A DNA stretch of 64,000 bases. Origin: Pseudomonas sp. MYb60. GTDB lineage: Bacteria > Pseudomonadota > Gammaproteobacteria > Pseudomonadales > Pseudomonadaceae. Shown here piece after piece: positions 1 through 7,909 of the stretch. Position numbers and translations under genes: made by a program. Where the stretch lies: NCBI RefSeq assembly GCF_002979555.1, contig NZ_PCOZ01000008.1, positions 124,001 to 188,000 of the forward strand. Reading direction: 5' to 3'. The notes beneath the pieces are model-generated. The model was not told the DNA's origin and ran no database searches. It was given only the letters and a program-made list of their open reading frames with translations. The stretch's first letter is position 1. Each line of letters begins with the position of its first letter.

Positions 1-20
1 CGTGTGCCGGTGAGTTCCAT
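1..20 (-). CDS. Possible 5' end of an island gene cut by the left edge
   Basis: A minus-strand ATG at 20-18 is preceded by a good ribosome site (AAGGAG, about 8 bases upstream) and opens a frame reading M-E-L-T-G-T before the window ends. Nothing can be said about its function. It lies downstream of the Gp2-like gene on the same strand, and a palindrome at 112-126 sits in front of it. Six codons are too few for certainty. Confidence 0.35.
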
Positions 21-111
21 TTCGATGCTCCTTTGTCCGACGTCGATCCGAGGCCCGTCAGGTTGGTCATCCGTGACCGGCTGGCTCCGCGCCTGACCAC
101 ATCAAGTGGAT

Positions 112-126
112 ATATCTTCAGGATAT
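112..126. promoter_or_regulatory. Palindromic operator-like site
   Basis: The arms ATATC and GATAT flank TTCAG. The string TATCTTCAG inside it (113-121) recurs exactly in the larger palindrome at 930-950. Each copy stands upstream of a minus-strand island gene, so both may bind the same island regulator. The regulator is not identified. Confidence 0.35.
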
Positions 127-244
127 GTCGCCATTCTGGACACACTAACAACGCGCGCCTGCTTTCACTGACGCCGGGGCCGTGAGGAAAACAAACAACA
201 CTGGATCGAACGCCACCATGGTGATGATCAGCTAAACCATTAGC

Positions 245-913
245 TTACCCCCGGCTGCATCCGAAGCCATGGGATCCATCGCCATAACGCTTTGTCGCAG
301 CTTTGCAGAGGTAGCTCGCGCGTCGAAACAGTTCAGGCAACTGATCCACATTCCCTGGCCGGACATTCCGATCTACTCGGAATTCTGCGTTAGGCGGGAT
401 ATGTACCAAGCCCCGCACTTGCTCAACCTCGCACTTCAGTGCACTGGCCCAAGCTTCTTGCATACGGCTGATCATGTTGGGCCTCTGTGGCTGCAATCGC
501 CCTACTGTGTAGTAGGCGTCTCTGTTCAGCAGAATCAACAGGTGGTAATGCGGTCGCCCTCCACAGCCCACCTCCCTCGCCCAGACGTAACGCACCCTGC
601 AGTCATGGGCGTACTTGTTCTGCTCACGCGCCTTATCACGGTTATGCTCAATTTTTGCTTTGAACGACTCGATGAACCTACTGATCACACGATTTGACAA
701 AGCGTCATCTGGAAACCCCATCAGACGCGAAAGACGAAGGTCCACCCTGAATGCAATCACCCTAGGATACTGATCAAGGGCAAGGTTAATGGTGCGATTC
801 AGCGCTTCAAGGTACCCAAGTATAAAAGGTCCTTTTTCAACCATTATCGGCAGGCCTTGAAACGTAGCTGCTGAGTACAAACGAAGATTACGATTTTCGG
901 AGAAACGAAGCAT
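245..913 (-). CDS. Inovirus Gp2-like (YagK/YfjJ C-terminal) replication-type protein
   Basis: This 222-residue protein resembles the inovirus Gp2 / YagK-YfjJ family found in filamentous-phage remnants and satellite islands. The visible hallmark is a histidine cluster in a hydrophobic strand (GRPHYHLLILLN, around residue 120), as in HUH-type rolling-circle replication proteins, followed by a C-terminal YLCKA segment. By family it is likely a replication or mobilisation protein acting on single-stranded DNA; the catalytic tyrosine is not assigned here. The ATG at 913 follows GGTAGT, a modest ribosome site. A perfect palindrome lies 17 bases upstream. The nearby AlpA-type gene supports a phage or satellite origin. 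The family call is fairly secure; the activity is inference. Confidence 0.7.
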   Translation of the reverse strand: MLRFSENRNLRLYSAATFQGLPIMVEKGPFILGYLEALNRTINLALDQYPRVIAFRVDLRLSRLMGFPDDALSNRVISRFIESFKAKIEHNRDKAREQNKYAHDCRVRYVWAREVGCGGRPHYHLLILLNRDAYYTVGRLQPQRPNMISRMQEAWASALKCEVEQVRGLVHIPPNAEFRVDRNVRPGNVDQLPELFRRASYLCKAATKRYGDGSHGFGCSRG

Positions 914-929
914 GGTTACTACCTACTTT

Positions 930-950
930 ACTGAAGATCATATCTTCAGT
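930..950. promoter_or_regulatory. Perfect palindrome upstream of the Gp2-like gene
   Basis: ACTGAAGAT and ATCTTCAGT are perfect 9-base arms around CAT. The position, 17 bases before the start of the Gp2-like gene, suits a repressor operator or an mRNA hairpin near the ribosome site. Its right arm shares TATCTTCAG with 113-121. Confidence 0.45.
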
Positions 951-1088
951 CAGCTCGGTAGTTATTTACACGTTCAACATAGCCCATTGAGCCAGACTTC
1001 AATGAGTCGCTCATACATCTAACAACACCAATGACGTTTACCTATGCCATACTGCCATTTACTAGGCATTGATGAGACAACCATCACA

Positions 1089-1124
1089 GATACCCTTTGA
1101 AGGGGTATCTATGCCCTTAACCTA
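1089..1124. repeat. Island repeat, copy 1
   Basis: The sequence begins GATACCC, passes through TGAAGGGG and ends CCTTAACCTA. The arms GATACCC and GGGTATC form a 7-bp hairpin. A related copy in the same orientation lies at 4605-4643. Together they bracket the AlpA-type, winged-helix and lysine-rich genes. Confidence 0.5.
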
Positions 1125-1298
1125 ACGACTCAATATGCTTAATACTCTACATACATGATAGACTTGCGTTATTAGAAGGTAACAATGCAAACACTAAAGC
1201 ATATTACCCGCACCGAAAAACTCATCACTTGAAACACAAGGGGAAGTTAAACATTCCTGTTCAGGACCAAGGAAACCAACACAACCAAAAAGGTCCGG

Positions 1299-1341
1299 CA
1301 AAAAAACATCATGCCCGGAAATCAACCGAGCACGATGTTTT
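1299..1341 (-). terminator. Rho-independent terminator of the AlpA-type gene
   Basis: Read on the minus strand, a stem of about 16 bp (AAAACATC...GATGTTTT outside, GCTCGG/CCGGGC inside, with G-T wobble pairs) encloses a 7-base loop and is followed by a T run. It lies about 60 bases beyond the AlpA-type stop codon. Confidence 0.7.
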
Positions 1342-1401
1342 CATTGAAAGCAAATGAAATCTAAAAAGCAAGACCAGATATCGCAAGCATGCTAGTCAAC
1401 C

Positions 1402-1581
1402 CTAATTGCGTTCTGCTAACCTAGCCTGAATCCACGCAAAAACTTCAGACTCTACCCATCCGACACTTCGCCCACCCAGCGTAATGGGCTTAGGGAATAT
1501 CCCTTCAGCAATGTACTTATACACCGTCGACCGGGCCAGACCTGTTATCTCAACAACCATTTTCATTCGTAGTATGCGCAT
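1402..1581 (-). CDS. AlpA-family phage regulatory / excisionase-like protein
   Basis: This 59-residue protein is almost entirely a MerR-like winged helix-turn-helix of the AlpA type. The helix-turn-helix reads VVEITGLARSTVYKYIAEG, followed by the wing FPKPITLGGRSVGW and a final helix EVFAWIQARL. AlpA proteins act as small activators or excision factors for prophage and satellite integrases. The ATG at 1581 is chosen because GAGGAG precedes it at ideal spacing; a longer in-frame start at 1605 lacks this. It lies 78 bases downstream of the large winged-helix gene on the same strand and is closed by a strong terminator. Its target may be the integrase, which is not in this window. Confidence 0.85.
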   Translation of the reverse strand: MRILRMKMVVEITGLARSTVYKYIAEGIFPKPITLGGRSVGWVESEVFAWIQARLAERN

Positions 1582-1659
1582 GACCAACTCCTCAAATCCG
1601 TACACAGGATCTGGGAAGCCGATAAAGTTTTACTGCCCACCACCAATCTTCCTAATGTC

Positions 1660-3060
1660 TTACCCTCGATATCGATAGCGTGTTGGAGTATGAACCTTAG
1701 TAAGCAGACCAAAACGATAACGATCTTCTTCGGAGAGTTCCACCTCGTCAGAAAATCTCTCACACACAGGCTCGCCATGGATGTTCCTATTCATGACATA
1801 ACACTCCCCCGCTAGAAACTCTTGATGGGGAACAATTAACAACGACCGACCAAAAGAGAACAGACCAAAATATCCACCGAGGTCAAAACTCGGCAGAATC
1901 TGCAGCCCAGCAATTTCGTACGGAAATCCCTTAGCACTTAATATCACACCTTGGACGCGACGAGCCATCAGAACAACAATTTCATAAATGAACTCAAAAA
2001 ACAGCTCACCTAGCAGGTTGTCAATTTCCGGATCTTGCCCTGACCCCACCCCCTGACTGAAACCCTTCTTAATACGCATCAGCAATTCATCATCAGACCT
2101 AAACTCACCTACCTCAAAAGCTTTCCAATGCTTGGACAGCAGCATCGACGCGTATTCCTCCAATCTAACTTGGAGCACTCTTGGGGATTCGCCATTCTTG
2201 GCGAAAGAAGAAAACAATCTTGCCAAAGCATTAAATCGATCGCTATCCGGCAGCATTCCAAAAAATTTCTTGTACCTCTCAAACCTAAGCCACTTACCTA
2301 TTTTAGCCGACTCAATGAGAGCTCCGACCTCATTACACTCCCCGACACCCACACTGGCGTTCGAAATGGCAGTCAGCACAACCGTTCCCGAACTGCCTTC
2401 TGGGAAAACTTCATGATTAAAATCAATAAAATAAACCGACTTTGAAACACCCAATACAACAGACATTGTAACCCCAGGAATCACCCCTCTCATTACCCTC
2501 AAAGCGATAAGCTTGTGAACCTGTGCCTTTATTCTCTCTCGATTTAGGCCGGTTACCTTGGATAGCTTGGATACTCCGACTTCTCGTACAATCCCAAATT
2601 GATCGGCGTAAAGAAGCAGGGTGGATAGTAGCAATCGATTACAAACACTAAGACTGCCCTTACGCTCTTCCGCAGCATGCAGCAAATGATCGATTCTCGA
2701 TCGATTTATCACATTAGACGTTTCGTTCCAGTTTTCCAGCAATCTGGCTAACTTACTCGAAGCTCGATACTCGCTCTTAGGACGTCCCCGCCCGATGAAG
2801 ATAGGGGTGCAGATCAAAAGATCTTCCGCCACTAATTCAGACAGAGCGCTAGATACCACACGATCCGTGGCACCTGAAACCTTGGCTAACTCCTTAACCC
2901 CGATCGTGATCGACTCGCCCACCCCGTACAGCTGCACGAGCCTTACGAGGACAAACTTCGCTTCTGGGCTAATCCCAGCCAATCCAAGACCCAACAGAAC
3001 GCAGTGCACCACTACCCTCCACCCCTCTAGAAAAGCAGCCATTAAATCGCAGAAAAACAC
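1660..3060 (-). CDS. Large island protein with predicted N-terminal winged-helix domains, unknown function
   Basis: The frame encodes up to 466 residues with no confident family match. The N-terminal half shows two helix-turn-helix-like stretches: about residues 45-90 (IGVKELAKVSGATDRVVSSA, then a GRGRP wing-like loop) and about 155-185 (VSKLSKVTGLNRERIKAQVH). The C-terminal half is mixed alpha/beta with no recognised motif. A DNA-binding regulator or replication initiator of the island is the most reasonable guess. The start is uncertain: the first codon at 3060 is GTG without a ribosome site, while GTG codons near 3012-3009 follow GGAGGG. It is transcribed away from the lysine-rich gene and probably together with the AlpA-type gene. 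Confidence 0.55.
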   Translation of the reverse strand: MFFCDLMAAFLEGWRVVVHCVLLGLGLAGISPEAKFVLVRLVQLYGVGESITIGVKELAKVSGATDRVVSSALSELVAEDLLICTPIFIGRGRPKSEYRASSKLARLLENWNETSNVINRSRIDHLLHAAEERKGSLSVCNRLLLSTLLLYADQFGIVREVGVSKLSKVTGLNRERIKAQVHKLIALRVMRGVIPGVTMSVVLGVSKSVYFIDFNHEVFPEGSSGTVVLTAISNASVGVGECNEVGALIESAKIGKWLRFERYKKFFGMLPDSDRFNALARLFSSFAKNGESPRVLQVRLEEYASMLLSKHWKAFEVGEFRSDDELLMRIKKGFSQGVGSGQDPEIDNLLGELFFEFIYEIVVLMARRVQGVILSAKGFPYEIAGLQILPSFDLGGYFGLFSFGRSLLIVPHQEFLAGECYVMNRNIHGEPVCERFSDEVELSEEDRYRFGLLTKVHTPTRYRYRG

Positions 3061-3093
3061 CCTATTTCAAGCACAATCAGAGAAGCGTATGCT

Positions 3094-3117
3094 ACTCCGT
3101 AACGTCACTCCGTAACG
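3094..3117. repeat. Tandem 11-bp repeat in a divergent promoter
   Basis: ACTCCGTAACG occurs at 3094-3104 and again at 3107-3117, a 13-base period, in the gap between the two divergent island genes. A regulator binding this pair would control both. An AT-rich stretch with a TATATAAAAA segment follows at once and may be a promoter toward the right. Confidence 0.5.
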
Positions 3118-3168
3118 ACCTATATAAAAATAACTTTTACTGTAATAAACTCATTAGCGGGGAATGCC

Positions 3169-3999
3169 TTGGAAAAGCCAAAAAAAAGACTTGAATGGAT
3201 TGAAAGGAACAACCCAGACATGCAGCAATGGGCCATTCGATACTTGAATGGTAAGGGGGCAGACATATCCAAACAAACCACCTACGACGAACTTGTAAGA
3301 TGGTCTGAGAACTGGCCTGAGAATAGCGAAAAACGAGAGCTTCTAAAGAACATGAAAGGTGCTTGGCGCCAGAAAAAACTCCGAGAAAGCAAAGACGGGC
3401 GACAAGCGAACAATTTTATAATTTCACTTCTAGCAAAGCGAAAGCTGAAAAGCTTGGCATCATCAAGAAAAGCCACTATTACTGAAACCCTGGAATGGTT
3501 AATTCAGAGCGAATTCGAACTAAAAGAGCAATACAAGAGTCAAGCAAGGACTCTGAACGAGGACAACCTTAAAAGTCTAAGAAATGAGCGGAACGCAGCA
3601 TCCATACTCGCTTCAAAACTAAGCGAAACCCTAACCGAAATTTGCAAACTAAAACTTCAGATTGAAACCTTGGCGCCTGACCATCACACACTTCCAACCC
3701 CACCAAAAGAAAAAATAGAAGAACTTTTTAATATAAGAAAAACAACATTACTAAGCACAAACTCCATTTTTGACGCCGAAGACATAAGAAAATATAGAAA
3801 ACTAATAAAACCAAAAATCCAGAGCCAGATACAGGACAAGGACAAGGACAAGGACAAGGACAAGGACAAGAGTGATGAAGAGATTATAGACATCATCTCC
3901 TCAATACCTGAATTAACAAAAAAACGCCAACAAGAATCCGCGACGACATCTCATCAGCCGCCCCACACCAAACCAGAAGATCATTCAGAAAAAATATAA
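3169..3999 (+). CDS. Lysine-rich orphan protein with coiled-coil and DK-repeat tract
   Basis: This 276-residue basic protein is not recognised. It begins with TTG at 3169 after GCGGGGA. An ATG five bases earlier is in another frame. Residues about 85-125 (NNFIISLLAKRKLKSLA, then TITETLEWLI) look like a ribbon-helix-helix or short helical DNA-binding region. Residues 125-165 are predicted coiled coil. Near residue 225 a GACAAG hexanucleotide repeated six times encodes six DK pairs, and the tail is hydrophilic. Base composition is clearly lower in GC than the host genes, which supports transfer. It is divergent from the winged-helix gene across a tandem-repeat promoter region. No function is proposed beyond possible DNA binding. 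Confidence 0.6.
   Translation: MEKPKKRLEWIERNNPDMQQWAIRYLNGKGADISKQTTYDELVRWSENWPENSEKRELLKNMKGAWRQKKLRESKDGRQANNFIISLLAKRKLKSLASSRKATITETLEWLIQSEFELKEQYKSQARTLNEDNLKSLRNERNAASILASKLSETLTEICKLKLQIETLAPDHHTLPTPPKEKIEELFNIRKTTLLSTNSIFDAEDIRKYRKLIKPKIQSQIQDKDKDKDKDKDKSDEEIIDIISSIPELTKKRQQESATTSHQPPHTKPEDHSEKI
3835..3870 (+). repeat. GACAAG hexanucleotide repeat, six copies
   Basis: Six perfect copies sit inside the lysine-rich orphan gene and encode alternating Asp-Lys. Tracts of this type vary in copy number by slippage; because the unit is six bases the frame is kept. Confidence 0.85.
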
Positions 4000-5561
4000 A
4001 ATCCCCTTTCAGAGAAATATCACAACCTCCATAGCAACCTGAATAACTTCGCGATCATTATGAATCCAACTCCAGGAATGGCTATATAAAGCTGCAAGAG
4101 ATAGAACTATAGATGCAGATGCATGATTACATACTAGAAGCAAACCTGAAAAGCATTAAACAGCAACCGGACAACTAGCCGAGCTAACAATTTTGCACTC
4201 AAAATGAAGCAGTCCATGGCGCGAAAGTTAAACGAAGTACTGCGGAGATTTAGATCATAGCAACCTTCAAAATACCAGGATCATGGCGAGATTTGGTATT
4301 TGATCTAAGGCACGAGGAAAAGTGAAAGGCTGGTAGTTCAGACAGGTCCCATAGTGCTGATCGTGAGGATAGGAACAGTTCAACTCCCCGCTCTCGAACT
4401 TCCGTCTGTAGTACACCGGTGAGCGTTTAGTTTTTCGGAAAAATATCGAAATCATGTTGGCCATTTTCAACAGTCTATCGTGCTAGCCAGCACCCCACTC
4501 CTGACGATAGGACTCGGAGAACTGGGATACACTAAGGCCAAGATTTATTACGTCACCCAGCACCTCCAGACGCCACTCCTAAGGCTGACCATTGATTACA
4601 ACTTGATACCCATGAAGGGGCAGCATTTCTGCCTTAACCCTACTGCCCTGGAATAGGTAGTCAAGTTCATCGGTGCGTCGATTTGCGCCAACTTCAGATG
4701 CTGCTGCAGGAAACTCCTTCAGTACGGGGCTACTTATGCGATCCACTTGCGGATGAGCTCCATGAACTCAAGGGCAATTTATATATTATTCACCATAAGA
4801 ATCATGTACAACTGAGTTTCGATCATAATTTCCGAACCTGCTTTTCATACAGGCTGGTTAGGTCTAGTGGGGTACCCACCCTTGGTCGCTTGTACCGGCA
4901 GGAACAATTCCAGATAACGGTAAATGAGGACTAAATCCTTCTTGGACTCTGCAGGCTTGAAGAGTATTTTTTGAGTATCGAAGTGACCAGCCCGGCAACT
5001 GCGAAAAGCTATTCGTAGGTGTGCTAAGTAAGATCGTACCTACCGCATGAGGAGCGTCCTTGAAAAACCAATGCTTCGCAATACTTCAAAGTTTCTAGAT
5101 CATCTGTATCTGGCAGTTTGAGCGCTGTATTCTAGAGCGTGAACGACTCATCATTACTGTTAGATGAAGATCCACTTCGATATGTAATTCACAAGCCTAA
5201 GTGCCTCAGCACTATCAATTAAGGCGTACTTAAAATCGCACTACTGCGCACAGCGATTCTGAACAACTGATTCGCAGACACCCGGTACTGACCTGGGGAG
5301 CCGACCTCTGGACTGGAGGTGGCGCTGACAACCTTCCCCAAGGCTCAGGTTAAAATTTGTTCAACGGACCTCGCCGGTGTTCGAGCCCTGTGGAAAAGAA
5401 ACAGCTGTTAGCTGAGAGGAGCTTGTCGGTGGGGCCGCGCCTAAGTCACCTTTCACAGCCGCCCTGGGTTATCAATGTCCTTAAGAGCGGTATTCCAAAT
5501 AGTATTCCACAAAGAATATCAATTTGTTTTTTTGCTTTAAAATCAACAAATTATGACACCT
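4000..5561. other. Long non-coding or decayed stretch at the island's right end
   Basis: No open frame in these 1.5 kb has a ribosome site, domain or convincing codon use; frames at 4267-4470 and 4683-4934 were considered and rejected. The base composition is lower in GC than the host chromosome. The stretch carries copy 2 of the island repeat (4605-4643). It looks like degraded mobile DNA between the last island gene and the chromosomal junction. Confidence 0.5.
4605..4643. repeat. Island repeat, copy 2
   Basis: It matches 1089-1124 in the same orientation: GATACCC, TGAAGGGG, then a short hairpin GGCAG/CTGCC, then CTTAACCCTA. The hairpin-forming nature and spacing are kept although the sequence between the conserved blocks differs. 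Confidence 0.5.
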
Positions 5562-5584
5562 GTTCAAATTACCCCGGCCCACCA
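5562..5584 (+). other. tRNA 3'-end-like sequence, candidate attR
   Basis: The string TGTTCAAATTACCCC followed by GGCCCACCA resembles the T-loop, acceptor strand and CCA end of a tRNA. No matching 5' acceptor half lies upstream, so it is not a whole tRNA. It is followed within 15 bases by a perfect 13-bp terminator, as after a real tRNA gene. This is what an integration into a tRNA gene leaves at the distal end. The base after the T-loop is T rather than the expected C, which weakens the case. Confidence 0.35.
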
Positions 5585-5595
5585 ATTCAAAGCAT

Positions 5596-5626
5596 CAGCA
5601 AAACCCGCCTAGTGCGGGTTTTGCTG
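5596..5626. terminator. Strong bidirectional hairpin terminator
   Basis: CAGCAAAACCCGC and GCGGGTTTTGCTG are perfect 13-base arms around CTAGT. A second hairpin (AAAGCCC/GGGCTTT, 5643-5662) follows. It probably ended the transcript of the gene that served as the integration site. Confidence 0.7.
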
Positions 5627-5893
5627 TTTCTAGCGTTTGGAAAAGCCCCGCCCAAGGGCTTTCGGAATTTTCCCTCAAGATGTCGCGCCATCGGTGAACG
5701 GGTGCAACGCCTCCTACACAGATAGCCTTCCCCAGTCGCTACAAAATCAGCGAACGGGTTTAGCAGCGCGTTTACTCTCAAGGCTTGCAGAGCCACCCTC
5801 CGTTCGAGCGACGCTTCAAGCATCTGCTGGTTCGTATGATGGTGGCTGGGCGTGGGGCACTTTCGTGTGGCGCCGGGCTCCGTGATTCCTGGT

Positions 5894-5948
5894 CTGCTAA
5901 CCCGCGCACAGTCGCCACGCTATACGTTTAGCAGCGATGTGTGGCGAC
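5894..5948 (+). ncRNA. Structured leader with H-type pseudoknot potential
   Basis: Two interleaved pairings are visible: CTGCTAA (5894-5900) with TTAGCAG (5928-5934), and GTCGCCAC (5911-5918) with GTGGCGAC (5941-5948). Arms in the order 1-2-1'-2' define an H-type pseudoknot. An AAGGAG ribosome site and an ATG follow at 5959-5975. From memory, this arrangement recurs in Pseudomonas genomes in front of small DUF6124/DUF3077-type genes, which suggests a cis-acting RNA. No ligand or function is known to me. Confidence 0.45.
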
Positions 5949-5972
5949 GCCATCAATCAAGGAGTTTCAGCC

Positions 5973-6088
5973 ATGAAAAAATCACCCCTAATCCGCCCTC
6001 AACTCCCCTCTTTACCATCGCCCCTGACATCTCCCCCGAAACCCTGCTGGTCGAACGGGTGCTAACGCTCACCCAAACCACCCGCTAA
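5973..6088 (+). pseudogene. Frameshifted, shortened remnant of a DUF6124-like small gene
   Basis: The ATG at 5973 follows AAGGAG, but its frame ends after 30 codons. Reading one base earlier gives KITPNPP, then STPLFTIAPDISPETLL, ending LTLTQTTR, which resembles the start and core of small Pseudomonas-specific proteins of about 115-120 residues. The A run after ATG has six A; a seventh would restore the family start MKKITPNPP. The usual middle and the C-terminal helices are missing. It is therefore most likely a decayed copy, unless the A run slips during expression. The family assignment is from memory of similar proteins. Confidence 0.5.
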
Positions 6089-6212
6089 CAAAAAAGGTCG
6101 AGACGCTTTCCAGCGGCTCAGCCTTTCACTACCCTGCGCCTTAGAAACTCCAGCGCGTGGACACATCACATTGCGCGCCCCCTTCTATCAGACACCCGGA
6201 AGTCCGATACCC

Positions 6213-7238
6213 GTGCTCAAGCCCCTCGCAGCCCTCACCCTCGCCTGTCTCCCCTTGCTTTCATCTGCCTCCGAGCTGGCCGGTGTGTGGACGGGCACGC
6301 TGGGCAAGTCCGCCATCACAGTCTGTTTCAACGGTGCCCACGGTGCGAATGGCAGTTATTACTACCAACGCTTTCTCACTCCCATTCAGTTGACGCAGGC
6401 CAACACCAGCGAGCCGTGGGCGGAGGAAGGGCACACCGGGTTTTGGCAGTTGGACGAACCGCAAGGCGATACGCTGACGGGTATCTGGAGCAAAGCCTTG
6501 GGTGGGAAAAATCTGGCGCTTAGCCTGAAACGGGTGGACACGGACAGTTGTGCCAGCGATGCCTATAACAACGCTCTTGAAGCCGCTGCACCGCCAGTCA
6601 CTGTCGAGAAAAGAACCTTCAACGCGCATGCCTATCAGGTGAAAACCCAGGGCGGGCACGTCAGCCTGAGACTCGAAGGCAACGCGCCTGGCATCGACAT
6701 GATCAACCGTGACCTCGCGCGCATGGCCGTCGGCACGCAAGGCCAGGCCGACTTCTACCGCGAGCGTCGCAATGCGCTGGACCAGAGTGGCGGCACCACC
6801 ACCAGCGAGATTTCGGTGGAGCCGTTTTACTGGTCGTCGCAGTGGATTACGGTGCGCTTCTATCAGTGGACGGCGGGCTACGGTCGTGGCGGGATCAGCT
6901 GGGGCCTGCACAGTTGGAACCTGCAGACTGGCCAAAGCGTTGATCCGTGGACCTGGCTCGGTGGCCAGCAGGAATGGGACAATCCCTACGCGGGGCAAGT
7001 CAAGTTGCCCGCCACGTTCAGCGCTTGGCTGGCCAAGCAGACCAGCGTCGATGAAGGCTGCCCGGCCGTGACCAGCTATTCGTCGTTTGACCTGAGCTTC
7101 AACACCCAAGGCATGCAGCTATCAACGCCCGCCCAGGGCGACGGTTGCGATAACGAGCTGAGCTTTACCTGGGAGCAGTTGGAGCCCGTGTTGACGGCCG
7201 AGGGCAAAGCGGCGCTGCCGAGCCTGAAGGCACCGTGA
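6213..7238 (+). CDS. Secreted hypothetical protein, DUF3298-like C-terminal part
   Basis: The frame encodes 341 residues from a GTG at 6213, chosen because it begins directly at a signal peptide (LKPLAALTLACLPLLSSAS); an upstream in-frame ATG at 6171 would add 14 non-signal residues. The mature protein should be periplasmic. The region around residues 200-260, with a GGISWG segment and the string WNLQTGQSVDPW, resembles the DUF3298 fold seen in RsiV and PdaC-type proteins, but the match is weak. Several cysteines may form disulfides. It stands alone between the remnant gene and a convergent membrane-protein gene. Function is unknown. Confidence 0.65.
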   Translation: MLKPLAALTLACLPLLSSASELAGVWTGTLGKSAITVCFNGAHGANGSYYYQRFLTPIQLTQANTSEPWAEEGHTGFWQLDEPQGDTLTGIWSKALGGKNLALSLKRVDTDSCASDAYNNALEAAAPPVTVEKRTFNAHAYQVKTQGGHVSLRLEGNAPGIDMINRDLARMAVGTQGQADFYRERRNALDQSGGTTTSEISVEPFYWSSQWITVRFYQWTAGYGRGGISWGLHSWNLQTGQSVDPWTWLGGQQEWDNPYAGQVKLPATFSAWLAKQTSVDEGCPAVTSYSSFDLSFNTQGMQLSTPAQGDGCDNELSFTWEQLEPVLTAEGKAALPSLKAP

Positions 7239-7258
7239 AGGTGATCAGGCGCAGGGCA

Positions 7259-7747
7259 TCAGTGTTTGGTCAGCTTGTCGAGGTAACCCATCGCAAACGC
7301 CGAAACCACAAAGGTCATGTGGATAATCACGTACCACATCAAGTGATCGGGATCGACGTTCTTGGCATCCATGAAAATGCGCAGCAAGTGGATCGACGAG
7401 ATCGCCACGATGGAGGCGGCCACTTTCATCTTCAGCGATGAAGAGTCCATGGTGCCGAGCCAGTTGAGCTTTTCTTTGTTTTCATCGATATCCAGCTGCG
7501 AGACGAAGTTCTCGTAGCCCGAAATCATCACCATCACCAGCAAACCGCCCACCAGTGCCATGTCGATCAGCGACAGCAGCAGCAGGATCACTTCTGCTTC
7601 CAGCATGGTGAAGATGTTGGGAATCACGTGGATGATTTCCTGGAAGAACTTCAGCGCCAGGATCAGCAGGCCCAGGGACAGGCCCAGGTAGATTGGCGCC
7701 AACAGCCAGCGTGAAGCGTACATAGTATTTTCGATAAAGCGTTCCAT
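7259..7747 (-). CDS. UPF0114 (YqhA/TIGR00645) inner-membrane protein
   Basis: This 162-residue protein has the standard length and features of the UPF0114 family: an N-terminal [20 protein letters not shown] motif and four hydrophobic segments at about residues 15-35, 55-75, 105-125 and 135-155. The family is widespread in proteobacterial inner membranes and has no settled function. It converges on the upstream secreted-protein gene, with only about 20 bases between stops. Confidence 0.85.
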   Translation of the reverse strand: MERFIENTMYASRWLLAPIYLGLSLGLLILALKFFQEIIHVIPNIFTMLEAEVILLLLSLIDMALVGGLLVMVMISGYENFVSQLDIDENKEKLNWLGTMDSSSLKMKVAASIVAISSIHLLRIFMDAKNVDPDHLMWYVIIHMTFVVSAFAMGYLDKLTKH

Positions 7748-7909
7748 GGGATCTCACACAGCTTGGCTAGAAATGGCGGCGAGTATACCAGCCGCTACAA
7801 GTCACCTGTCACCACGACAAAACTGACCCGGGCAGCATCTGTAAGAGAATTTTTCTGATAGTGTCGAGCCCATACACACGGCTCGATGACGTCGGACAGG
7901 AAAACTCAG

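Larger units (their letters stand above)
914..1401. other. Intergenic region of the island holding repeats and a terminator
   Basis: No convincing coding frame is seen in these 488 AT-rich bases. They contain the palindrome at 930-950, one copy of a repeat shared with 4605-4643 (here 1089-1124), and the terminator of the AlpA-type gene at 1299-1341. Confidence 0.6.

Noticed and set aside
269..697. Plus-strand frame opposite the Gp2-like gene
   Set aside because: The minus strand has a family match and a better start; this frame has none.
4267..4934. Two short frames (4267-4470 minus, 4683-4934 plus) in the decayed stretch
   Set aside because: There are no ribosome sites and no domains, and they lie in apparently decayed DNA.
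5370..5400. A second T-arm-like string (GGTGTTCGAGCCC) as a possible tRNA
   Set aside because: The stem does not close and no acceptor pairing is visible on either side.
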